Positions 29,327 to 36,681 of a stretch of DNA of 64,000 bases are shown in pieces. The position numbers were made by a program, and so were the translations under genes. The notes under the pieces were generated by a model. The model saw nothing but the letters and a program-made list of their open reading frames with translations, did not search any database and was not told where the DNA came from. Position 1 is the stretch's first letter. Each line of letters begins with the position of its first letter. Source of the DNA: Flavobacterium cutihirudinis (GTDB lineage Bacteria; Bacteroidota; Bacteroidia; Flavobacteriales; Flavobacteriaceae); assembly GCF_003385895.1 (NCBI RefSeq), contig NZ_QRDQ01000007.1:186001-250000 (forward strand), read 5' to 3'.

Positions 29327-29349
29327 GCGCAAAGTCAGAGACATTTGCG
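29327..29349 (-). repeat. Right copy of the 23-bp inverted repeat
   Basis: This stretch begins GCGCAAAGTCAGAGACATTT and is the exact reverse complement of 29134-29156, 170 bases away. The pair could form a large stem in RNA, or mark two insertions of the same small repeat in opposite orientation. Confidence 0.65.
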
Positions 29350-29398
29350 TAGCGCTATTCAGGGCTACTTTGTGAAGCGAATTCTTTTGAAAATGATT

Positions 29399-29479
29399 CT
29401 TTCTCGCTAGCCCCGATGGAAGCGGTATCCTTTTTCCTGCTTCTTTAGCAGGAAAAAGATATAGCGGACAGCGGGAAAG
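29399..29479. ncRNA. Candidate structured RNA element (long imperfect stem)
   Basis: The outer arms CTTTCTCGCT (29399-29408) and AGCGGGAAAG (29470-29479) pair with one wobble. Inside, CTTTTTCCTGCT (29430-29441) pairs perfectly with AGCAGGAAAAAG (29447-29458), extended by GTAT/ATAT around a bulged C. The conserved-looking single-stranded parts AGCCCCGATGGAAGCGG and ATAGCGGACAGCGG flank the inner stem. No open frame fits. The shape suggests a small RNA or mobile palindromic element; identity with a known flavobacterial RNA class is a guess. Strand is not determined, since both strands could fold. Confidence 0.5.
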
Positions 29480-29590
29480 TTATTTCTTTTGAAATAATGG
29501 GTTTCTGCTTCAAATAATTATTAGAAATGGAAAGTTGTATTAGAGAGTCGGAAGATTGTAAATTTGCTTTGAATGCGTTACTTATAGAGT

Positions 29591-29624
29591 AAAAAAAATC
29601 CCAATATTTATAAATATTGGGATT
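29591..29624 (-). terminator. Terminator of lgt (28-bp palindrome)
   Basis: Positions 29597-29624 form a perfect palindrome (AATCCCAATATTTA and its complement). Eight A on the plus strand at 29591-29598 give a T-run on the minus strand, so it terminates the minus-strand lgt transcript. Confidence 0.85.
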
Positions 29625-29646
29625 CTATATATTTTTATTGTCTTTT

Positions 29647-30579
29647 TTAAGATGTAGCTAAAGGATTTCTTTGTGCTCTAATGATGAAGAAAAGACCGAT
29701 TATGATAAAAGGTATGCTTAGCCATTGTCCTGTCGAGAAAAGGCCTAATTCGTTCTCGAAACCGCCTTGGCTTTCTTTTACATATTCCACTATAAAACGC
29801 ACAACAAACAGAAGTACTAAAAATAATCCGGAAAGGTAGCCTGATTTAAGTCTTGCGTTTGTTTTCCAGTATAAGAAGTATAAAATTGCAAATACAAAAA
29901 CATAACTGAAAGCTTCGTACAATTGAGTTGGATGTTTTGCAGGGACCTGTGCTAAAATATCAGCGAATTGTGGGTTGTTGGCGATAGCATTATAGGCTTC
30001 TTTTGGATCTGCGATTTGAGTTGCGTTTACCGCTTCTGCTTTACTGAATTTATCATGCAAGAAACGAATCCCGAATGCTGATGTTGTTTCGTGTCCGATA
30101 ATTTCAGAATTGAAGAAATTTCCAAAACGAACAAAAATTGCTCCACTTGCAACAGGAATTACCACACGGTCAAGAATCCATAATAATGGACGTTTTAAAA
30201 TCATTTTGCTGTAAAAATACATTGCTACTATGATTGAAATTGCAGCACCGTGACTAGCCAAACCTTGGTATCCTGTGAATTCGAATTTTGGCTCGAATCT
30301 AAAAGGTAAGAAGATTTCAAGTAAATGATTTCTGAAATATTCCCAATCATAAAAGAAAACATGTCCTAAACGTGCTCCGGCTAAAGTAGCCAAAACTGTC
30401 CACACAAATAAAGAGTCAAGTTTGTCAAGTGATTCGTTTTCACGTTCGAAGATTTTTTTCATCAGGTACCAGCCTAAACCAAAAGCTATTACGAACATTA
30501 AACTGTAATAACGAATCATAAAAAATCCTAAATTGATTCCTTCTGAAGGATTCCAAACCATATTTAAGGCGTGTGTCAT
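29647..30579 (-). CDS. lgt: Prolipoprotein diacylglyceryl transferase
   Basis: A 310-residue inner-membrane enzyme that transfers diacylglycerol to the lipobox cysteine of prolipoproteins, the first step of lipoprotein maturation. The family signature appears as VRFGNFFNSEIIGHET (about residues 150-165), preceded by GYQGLASHGAAI with the key His and followed by HPTQLYEA. Around seven membrane segments are seen. A loop of about 40 residues between the signature and HPTQLYEA is a little longer than in proteobacteria. Several lipoproteins of this window (42552, 46717, 62825) would be its substrates. Confidence 0.94.
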   Translation of the reverse strand: MTHALNMVWNPSEGINLGFFMIRYYSLMFVIAFGLGWYLMKKIFERENESLDKLDSLFVWTVLATLAGARLGHVFFYDWEYFRNHLLEIFLPFRFEPKFEFTGYQGLASHGAAISIIVAMYFYSKMILKRPLLWILDRVVIPVASGAIFVRFGNFFNSEIIGHETTSAFGIRFLHDKFSKAEAVNATQIADPKEAYNAIANNPQFADILAQVPAKHPTQLYEAFSYVFVFAILYFLYWKTNARLKSGYLSGLFLVLLFVVRFIVEYVKESQGGFENELGLFSTGQWLSIPFIIIGLFFIIRAQRNPLATS

Positions 30580-30644
30580 GTAGTATTGTGTTTTTATTGA
30601 TTGTAAAAATAAATATTTAAAGCAGGTTTCCTCTTTATAAAAAG

Positions 30645-30893
30645 TTAATGTTTATGTGAACATTTCTTTTCTGGAACGGGATCGTAGCCGGTTCTTCCCC
30701 AAGGATGGCAGCTTAAAATGCGTTTCATTCCTAAGTAACCGCCATAGAAAAGTCCATGTTTTTGCAAGGCTTCAATCATGTAACTTGAACATGTTGGCTC
30801 AAAACGGCATGACGCAGGAGTAAACGGCGAAATGGCGGTTTGATAAAAGCGCACAAGCATTACAAATGGGTATATTAGAATTTTTGAAAACAT
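30645..30893 (-). CDS. yidD: Membrane protein insertion efficiency factor YidD
   Basis: An 82-residue protein with the whole YidD signature: [20 protein letters not shown] then SSYMIEAL, and [16 protein letters not shown]. YidD is a small amphipathic membrane-associated protein that aids YidC-dependent insertion. The Cys residues and the HPWG motif are conserved. In many bacteria it sits next to rnpA and yidC; here it lies between cysS and lgt. ATG 30893 gives a typical length. Confidence 0.95.
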   Translation of the reverse strand: MFSKILIYPFVMLVRFYQTAISPFTPASCRFEPTCSSYMIEALQKHGLFYGGYLGMKRILSCHPWGRTGYDPVPEKKCSHKH

Positions 30894-30922
30894 ACTATTT
30901 TAGTAATCAGTGGTATGTATTT

Positions 30923-30975
30923 AGTGTTCAGTAAGCGGTTCAAATCTGAACTTTTTGAACTGCTTACTGAACACT
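30923..30975 (-). terminator. 22-bp stem hairpin between cysS and yidD
   Basis: Arms 30923-30944 and 30954-30975 pair over 22 bp with one G-T wobble and a nine-base loop. The stem ends ten bases after the cysS stop. There is no long T-run on the minus strand, so it may be an RNA-stabilising or attenuating hairpin rather than a simple terminator. Confidence 0.6.
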
Positions 30976-30984
30976 TATTTTTTG

Positions 30985-32463
30985 TTAAATACTAAAAGAA
31001 GTGCCTTCTTTTCCGTCCTTCAATTGAATTCCTAAAGCAATCAATTGATCACGAATTTGGTCAGAAAGCGCGAAGTTTTTGTCTGCTCTGGCCTGATTTC
31101 TCATTCCGATAAGCATATTTACAACGCCTTCTAATTTATCATTATTACTATCAGAAGCTTTTTCGTCGCTCAAACCTAAGACATCAAATACAAAAGCATT
31201 AATTGCTGTTGTAAATATTTTTAGATCTTCGGCAGAAATTGTTTCTTTTCCGTCTTTTAATAAATTGATGTAACGAACGCCTTCAAACAACTGTGCAATT
31301 AAAATTGGTGTGTTAAAGTCGTCGTTCATTGCGTCGTAGCAAAGTTGTTTCCAGGCTTGAAAATCAATAGAACTTGAATTGCTTGCTGTAATAGTTGGCA
31401 AAGCGTCAATGGCTTCCATTAATCTTTTATATCCTTTTTCAGCAGCAGTTATAGCATCATCAGAAAAATCAAGAATGCTTCTGTAATGCGCCTGTAACAT
31501 GAAAAAACGTGTTACTGAAGCTGAAAATGCTTTGCTTAAAATGGTGTTGTCTCCGCTTAAAATTTCTCCTGGTAAAATATTATTTCCAGTTGATTTTGCC
31601 ATTTTCTTTCCGTTTAAGGTAAGCATATTGGCATGCATCCAGTAATTTACCGGAGATTGTCCTGTGCAGGCTTCATTTTGTGCGATTTCGCATTCGTGAT
31701 GCGGGAATTTTAAGTCCATTCCGCCACCATGAATATCAAAATGATTTCCTAGATATTTTGTACTCATTGCAGTACATTCAAGATGCCAGCCCGGAAAACC
31801 ATCGCTCCACGGAGAAGGCCATCTCATGATATGTTCTGGTTCTGCTTTTTTCCAAAGCGCAAAATCCTGCGGATTTCTTTTGTCTGATTGTCCGTCAAGA
31901 TCGCGGGTATTGGCAAGCATATCTTCGATATTTCTACCGCTTAGAATACCGTAATTGTTGGTTTCATTATATTTTACAACATCAAAATAAACGGATCCAT
32001 TGGCAACATAACCAATTCCTTTATCAATAATTTTTTTGATGATTTCGATTTGCTCAATAATATGCCCGGTTGCAGTTGGTTCAATGCTTGGCGGTAAAAA
32101 GTTGAATGCTTTTAGAATATCATGAAAATCTACAGTATAGCGCTGTACAACTTCCATTGGCTCTAATTGTTCCAAACGTGCTTTTTTTGCAATTTTATCT
32201 TCACCTTCATCAACATCATCTACAATATGTCCAACATCGGTAATATTACGAACATAACGCACTTTGTAATCCAGATGTAAAAAGTATCTGAAGATTACAT
32301 CAAAAGACATAAAAGTTCTTACGTTTCCTAAATGTACATTACTATAAACCGTTGGTCCACAAACATACATTCCAACATTTCCTTCATGGATTGGTTTGAA
32401 ATTTTCTTTTTCACCTGAAAGTGAATTGTATATTTTTAACGGCTGCGTTGTATATAAAGGCAT
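30985..32463 (-). CDS. cysS: Cysteine--tRNA ligase
   Basis: A 492-residue class I aminoacyl-tRNA synthetase. The zinc ligand Cys35 in MYVCGPTVY, the HIGH-type motif HLGN (44-47), the second Cys in [25 protein letters not shown] (zinc and cysteine recognition) and the KMSKS-type motif KMAKSTGN (about 280) are all there. The C-terminal region is the anticodon-binding domain. Length agrees with the bacterial family. ATG 32463 is the start ([14 protein letters not shown]). A GTTTAAT-repeat spacer lies upstream. Confidence 0.96.
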   Translation of the reverse strand: MPLYTTQPLKIYNSLSGEKENFKPIHEGNVGMYVCGPTVYSNVHLGNVRTFMSFDVIFRYFLHLDYKVRYVRNITDVGHIVDDVDEGEDKIAKKARLEQLEPMEVVQRYTVDFHDILKAFNFLPPSIEPTATGHIIEQIEIIKKIIDKGIGYVANGSVYFDVVKYNETNNYGILSGRNIEDMLANTRDLDGQSDKRNPQDFALWKKAEPEHIMRWPSPWSDGFPGWHLECTAMSTKYLGNHFDIHGGGMDLKFPHHECEIAQNEACTGQSPVNYWMHANMLTLNGKKMAKSTGNNILPGEILSGDNTILSKAFSASVTRFFMLQAHYRSILDFSDDAITAAEKGYKRLMEAIDALPTITASNSSSIDFQAWKQLCYDAMNDDFNTPILIAQLFEGVRYINLLKDGKETISAEDLKIFTTAINAFVFDVLGLSDEKASDSNNDKLEGVVNMLIGMRNQARADKNFALSDQIRDQLIALGIQLKDGKEGTSFSI

Positions 32464-32476
32464 AATTGTTTTAAAT

Positions 32477-32526
32477 GTTTAATCGTTTATTTGTTTAACC
32501 GTTTAATTGTTTGGGTCGTTTAATTG
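32477..32526. repeat. Cluster of four GTTTAAYYG words
   Basis: GTTTAATCG (32477-32485), GTTTAACCG (32493-32501), GTTTAATTG (32501-32509) and GTTTAATTG (32518-32526) occur in the same orientation between cysS and the four-helix-bundle gene. No open frame is supported here. Confidence 0.65.
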
Positions 32527-32545
32527 TATAAACGTTTTATCGTTT

Positions 32546-32911
32546 TTATTCTTTTGAAAGATAATATTTTTTTAGACTATTTATCTGGTTGCAGATTTTT
32601 TCAATTTTTTCACGAGATTCTACATATTCTGTTTCGGATACATAATTTAAATCTTTTGAAATAATTAAATGATTTAAAGTTTCCATTGCAGATGAATAAG
32701 AAATCGTTAAAAAATGAGCTTTGTCTTTACTTGTATTTCTTGAAGTTCCTTCCGCAATATTAGTCGCAATTGATGATGAGCTTCTTTTTATCTGAGAAGT
32801 TATTCCGAACAATTCATTTGATGGAAATTTACTAGTTAATTTATAAATATCCAAAATAAACATTCTTGCATTCTGCCACACTTCTAGTTTCTCAAATGAA
32901 AAAACATACAT
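32546..32911 (-). CDS. Four-helix-bundle protein (S23/IVS-type, TIGR02436-like)
   Basis: A 121-residue helical protein. FEKLEVWQNARMF at the N-terminus and QIKRSSSSIATNIAEGTSR in the middle are the family fingerprint of proteins often coded in intervening sequences of 23S rRNA genes. Such proteins form homopentameric four-helix bundles; their function is unknown and nucleic-acid binding is suggested by basic patches. Here the gene stands alone between cysS and folE and is flanked on both sides by GTTTAATCG repeat clusters, which hints at insertion as a unit. ATG 32911 (MYVFSFEKLEV) is the natural start. Confidence 0.9.
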   Translation of the reverse strand: MYVFSFEKLEVWQNARMFILDIYKLTSKFPSNELFGITSQIKRSSSSIATNIAEGTSRNTSKDKAHFLTISYSSAMETLNHLIISKDLNYVSETEYVESREKIEKICNQINSLKKYYLSKE

Positions 32912-32920
32912 TCTTTTTCT

Positions 32921-33008
32921 GTTTAATTGTTGATTTGTTTAATCGATTAATCAAAATTTTGAGGTAGGGAAGAAGCGATTAAACAAATTAACGATTTACC
33001 GATTAAAC
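32921..33008. repeat. Inverted GTTTAATCG cluster upstream of the four-helix-bundle gene
   Basis: GTTTAATTG (32921-32929) and GTTTAATCG (32937-32945) are followed by inverted CGATTAAAC at 32976-32984 and 33000-33008. ATTTGTTTAATCG (32933-32945) and CGATTAAACAAAT (32976-32988) form a 13-bp perfect stem. The last unit touches the folE stop codon. Confidence 0.65.
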
Positions 33009-33679
33009 TAAAATTGAGTTTCTAGTTTAATATAATCAAGAAATTCTCTTTTTGTTTGAGGGTCTTTGAATTTTCCACCGAATTCAGATGTTACTGTGCT
33101 GCTTTCGATATCTTTAATTCCTCTTGAGTTTACACAAAGGTGTTTTGCATCGATGACGCAGGCAACATCTTCAGTTCCCAAAGCTTTTTGAAGTTCCTGA
33201 ACAATCTGCATTGTTAAACGCTCCTGGACTTGAGGTCTTTTTGCATAATATTCAACAATACGGTTCATTTTAGAAAGACCAATAACTCTTCCGCTTGAGA
33301 TGTAAGCCACGTGAGCACGACCAATAATTGGCAATAAATGGTGTTCGCAGGTAGAATAAACGGTAATGTTTTTTTCTACTAACATTTCGCCGTATTTATA
33401 ATTATTGTCAAAAGTAGAAGCTTTTGGCTGTTTTGAAGGGTTTAAACCACCAAAAATTTCTTTTACAAACATTTTTGCAACTCGGTTTGGAGTTCCTTTG
33501 ATGCTGTCGTCTGTCAAATCCATTCCAAGAGTCTGTAGAATGTTTTCAACATCTTTTTTTATTTTTTCTATTTTTTCGTCATCAGTTAAGTCAAATGCAT
33601 CCGCTCTTAAAGGGTTTTTTGCATTACTGCTGAAATGACTGTCACCTATTTCGTCTAAAAAATCTTCGTTGTTTATCAT
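33008..33679 (-). CDS. folE: GTP cyclohydrolase I
   Basis: A 223-residue enzyme making dihydroneopterin triphosphate from GTP, the first step of folate and other pterin pathways. The zinc ligands are Cys111 and His114 in STCEHHLLPI and Cys182 in KHLCVNSRGI. Other family motifs present are TPNRVAKM (63-70), GLSKMNRIVEYYAKRPQVQE (135-154) and the C-terminal RREFL-like TKREFLDYI. The N-terminal 30 residues are a variable extension. ATG 33679 is followed by that extension, so a shorter start is possible but not needed. Confidence 0.95.
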   Translation of the reverse strand: MINNEDFLDEIGDSHFSSNAKNPLRADAFDLTDDEKIEKIKKDVENILQTLGMDLTDDSIKGTPNRVAKMFVKEIFGGLNPSKQPKASTFDNNYKYGEMLVEKNITVYSTCEHHLLPIIGRAHVAYISSGRVIGLSKMNRIVEYYAKRPQVQERLTMQIVQELQKALGTEDVACVIDAKHLCVNSRGIKDIESSTVTSEFGGKFKDPQTKREFLDYIKLETQF

Positions 33680-33821
33680 TAAAAACTACTATTATAATGT
33701 GGTATATCTTTTTAAGGCGGTAAAGATAATTAATAAATAGGAAACCTTTTCTATGGTTTTTACTATTTAATTGCTCCTTTTTGGATATAATTTAAAATAC
33801 CGCTGTTGTTTTTTAAATTAA

Positions 33822-33854
33822 AAAAGGCAATAACATAATGTGTTATTGCCTTTT
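33822..33854 (-). terminator. Terminator after the aminotransferase gene
   Basis: Stem AAAAGGCAATAACA (33822-33835) with TGTTATTGCCTTTT (33841-33854), loop TAATG. A-runs on the plus strand give T on the minus strand. It ends the minus-strand aminotransferase transcript before folE. Confidence 0.85.
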
Positions 33855-33876
33855 AAGTTTGTTAAAATTTAATATT

Positions 33877-35073
33877 TTATCTTTTGTTGTAAACTAAAAG
33901 AGCTTCTTTTAATATGTTTACCGCGGTAATCAAATCTTTTTTATTTAAAACATAAGCAATACGAACCTGATTCAATCCCATACCCGGAGTCGAATAAAAT
34001 CCTTTTGCCGGAGCGATCATTACAGTTTCTCCGTTTAAGTCATAACTTTCAAGCAACCATTGAGCGAAGTCATCAGAATCTTCTATTGGTAGTTGTGCAA
34101 TGCAGTAAAATGCACCTTTTGGTTTGGTTACAATTACACCTTCGATTTTGTTTAATTCAGAAATTAAAGTGTCACGACGCTCTTTATATTCTGAAATTAC
34201 TTCGTCAAAATAACTTTGAGGTGTATCTATAGCCGCTTCGCAAGCAATTTGTTCAATTGTTGGCGGACTTAAACGCGCCTGAGCAAATTTCATTACAGTT
34301 GCCAGAACATCTTTATTTTTGGTTACCAAACAGCCAATTCTCGCCCCGCACATACTGTAACGCTTTGAAACCGAATCTACCATTATGACATTTTGTTCTA
34401 CATCTTCTAAATTCATTACAGAATAATGAACGTCATTTCCATCGTATAAGAACTCACGATAAACTTCATCAGCAATTAAATACAAGTCGTGCTTTTTAAT
34501 TAAGCCAGCCAGTTGTTTGATTTCCGATTCAGTATATAAATAACCTGTTGGATTACCCGGATTACAAATTAAAATTGCTTTTGTTTTTGGAGTAATCAGC
34601 TTTTCAACTTCTTCAATACTTGGCAATGCAAAAGCCGTTTCAATAGTTGAAACAAGTGGTACTACCGTTGCACTTGTTGAAGATGCGAATGCATGATAAT
34701 TAGCATAAAAAGGCTCTGGAATTATAATTTCATCTCCAGGATCCGTAATTGTGGCCAGTGCAAAAAGTAAGGCTTCAGAACCACCAGTTGTTACAATGAT
34801 GTCTTCTGTGTTAACGTTTACATTTTGGCGCTGGTAAAATTTTGCTAATTTTTTTCTATAGCTTTCATATCCGGCTGATGGACTGTATTCTATTAGAGTT
34901 AAATCAATATTTTTTACCGCCTCGATGGCCACTTCGGGTGTCTTGATATCCGGTTGACCAATGTTTAAGTGATACACTTTGTGTCCTTTTTTCTTTGCTA
35001 AATCTGCAAAGGGAGCCAGCTTGCGTATCGGTGATTCAGGCATGTTTCTGCCTTTGTGTGAAATTGTTGGCAT
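33877..35073 (-). CDS. Class I/II PLP-dependent aminotransferase
   Basis: A 398-residue fold-type I aminotransferase. The PLP lysine is Lys237 in SVSKRYSMCGARIG, with the preceding NPGNPTGYLY (171-180), ADEVYREF (201-208) and a C-terminal GLNQVRIAYV arginine motif for the alpha-carboxylate. An early LNIGQPDIKTP segment fits the aspartate/aromatic aminotransferase group (AspC Igamma type). The amino-acid specificity cannot be set from sequence alone. It is probably monocistronic, with its promoter in the divergent gap to the aspartyl protease gene, where a CAAATTTG near-match to a -7 box lies about 30 bases upstream. Confidence 0.93.
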   Translation of the reverse strand: MPTISHKGRNMPESPIRKLAPFADLAKKKGHKVYHLNIGQPDIKTPEVAIEAVKNIDLTLIEYSPSAGYESYRKKLAKFYQRQNVNVNTEDIIVTTGGSEALLFALATITDPGDEIIIPEPFYANYHAFASSTSATVVPLVSTIETAFALPSIEEVEKLITPKTKAILICNPGNPTGYLYTESEIKQLAGLIKKHDLYLIADEVYREFLYDGNDVHYSVMNLEDVEQNVIMVDSVSKRYSMCGARIGCLVTKNKDVLATVMKFAQARLSPPTIEQIACEAAIDTPQSYFDEVISEYKERRDTLISELNKIEGVIVTKPKGAFYCIAQLPIEDSDDFAQWLLESYDLNGETVMIAPAKGFYSTPGMGLNQVRIAYVLNKKDLITAVNILKEALLVYNKR

Positions 35074-35196
35074 GAGTATAAATTATTGAAGTGCAAATTT
35101 GCATTTTTTTTTCCAATTTAACGTAAACATTATTGGGTGTTATGAAAATGTAACAATTATCAATATTTTTATTAATTTTATATTAAAATATTATCA

Positions 35197-36522
35197 ATGA
35201 AAAAATATTTACTGTGGTTTTTTGGGCTTTTAGCATGTTTCTCTACTCAGGCTCAGGATGATTTTATGATCTCAAGCCATAGTAGCAAGATTGTTATACC
35301 CTTTAAATTGATAAATAACCTCATTTTTATTCCCATAAAAGTAAACGGAGTTGAATTGAATTTTTTGCTGGATTCTGGTGTTGAAGAAACTATTTTGTTC
35401 AGTATGGAAGAAAAGCAAGAAGTAAGTTTTAATAATGTAGAAAAAATTAAACTTCGCGGATTGGGAAGCGAGGAAGAAATTGAAGGCTTAAAATCGACAA
35501 ATAATGTTTTGGAAACGCATGGTCTAAAATCAGAAAATCATCTGTTGTTTATTATTCTGGACCAAAGTTTTAATTTATCATCACATATTGGAATTCCGGT
35601 AAACGGTATTATTGGCTACAAGTTTTTTAAGCATAATTTAGTAGAGATTAATTACCTCAAGAAAAAAATTACAGTTTATCAGGATAATGAAAATATTAGA
35701 GAGAAGTTTCAGAAAAAATTTAAAGCTGTTCCAATTTCTATTGAAAGATCAAAGCCTTACGTACTAGCTAAAGCTATTGTTGACAGCACTGAAATAGATG
35801 CTAAATTGTTAATTGATATTGGTAATAGTGATGCTTTTTGGATTTTTGAAAACAAAAAAATCAAGTTGCCAACCAAAAACTTTCCCGATTTTTTAGGGAA
35901 AGGGTTTAGTGGAGATATTGAAGGACATCGTGCCAAGATTGCAAAATTTTCTATTGATGAATTTGATTTTAAGAAACCTATTGTTTCCTTTCCTGATTCT
36001 ACATCGATTAGAAATGTGAAGATGGTTCCAGGCCGTATAGGATCTGTTGGTGGAGAAGTTTTAAAACGCTTTACGGTTGTTTTAGATTATGCCGATAAAA
36101 AAATGTATCTAAAGAAAAATGGCAAGTTTAAAGAACCTTTCAGTTATAATAAAAGTGGAATTACTGTTCAGCATCACGGATTGCAATGGGTGCAGGAGAC
36201 TGTTCATTTACAAACCGTTCAGGTCGTTTCTTCTTTAAAAGAATCGGAAGATGCTAATACAAATGCAGATAATTTCAAGTATAAATTTTCACTGAAACCA
36301 ATTTACGAGATTGTAAACATCCGAAAAAATTCTGCTGCTGAAAAATGTGGATTGAAGCAAGGCGATATTATTGTTCGTATCAATAATGTAGTTCCTTATA
36401 AATATACGCTTCAGCAGATTAATAATCTTCTAAAATCCGAAGATGATATTTGGATTACTATGGAAGTTGAAAGAAATAGTTTGATTTTAAAATTCAAATT
36501 TAAACTCGAAGATGAACTGTAA
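35197..36522 (+). CDS. Secreted aspartyl protease-like protein with C-terminal PDZ domain
   Basis: A 441-residue protein with a signal peptide (ends near STQAQ, residue 20). Two retropepsin-type half-sites are seen: LDSG with Asp59 in NFLLDSGVEETIL and a weaker IDIG with Asp207 in KLLIDIGNSDAF; the second has Ile instead of Thr/Ser after Asp. Residues about 345-435 form a PDZ domain (SAAEKCGLKQGDIIVRINN). It is likely a periplasmic or outer-membrane-facing protease. Whether it is catalytically active is unsure because of the altered second motif. Gene order (aminotransferase divergent, T9SS cassette downstream) gives no clear pathway. Confidence 0.85.
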   Translation: MKKYLLWFFGLLACFSTQAQDDFMISSHSSKIVIPFKLINNLIFIPIKVNGVELNFLLDSGVEETILFSMEEKQEVSFNNVEKIKLRGLGSEEEIEGLKSTNNVLETHGLKSENHLLFIILDQSFNLSSHIGIPVNGIIGYKFFKHNLVEINYLKKKITVYQDNENIREKFQKKFKAVPISIERSKPYVLAKAIVDSTEIDAKLLIDIGNSDAFWIFENKKIKLPTKNFPDFLGKGFSGDIEGHRAKIAKFSIDEFDFKKPIVSFPDSTSIRNVKMVPGRIGSVGGEVLKRFTVVLDYADKKMYLKKNGKFKEPFSYNKSGITVQHHGLQWVQETVHLQTVQVVSSLKESEDANTNADNFKYKFSLKPIYEIVNIRKNSAAEKCGLKQGDIIVRINNVVPYKYTLQQINNLLKSEDDIWITMEVERNSLILKFKFKLEDEL

Positions 36523-36681
36523 ATAAGCATTTAAAATAAATTAAAAAAAAGGACTAAAATGTGTGATTATCAATGTTAAAAACGAATTTGATTAAGATAT
36601 GCGAAAATTCAATTGTTAAATTTTATTTTTTGGCGAACTGGCGTTATTATTTTAGTATGTTTATCCCAAAATTGTTTATTC

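Noticed and set aside
32477..33008. Possible CRISPR array from repeated GTTTAATCG words
   Set aside because: Repeats are only nine bases, occur in both orientations and have irregular spacing; no cas genes in the window.
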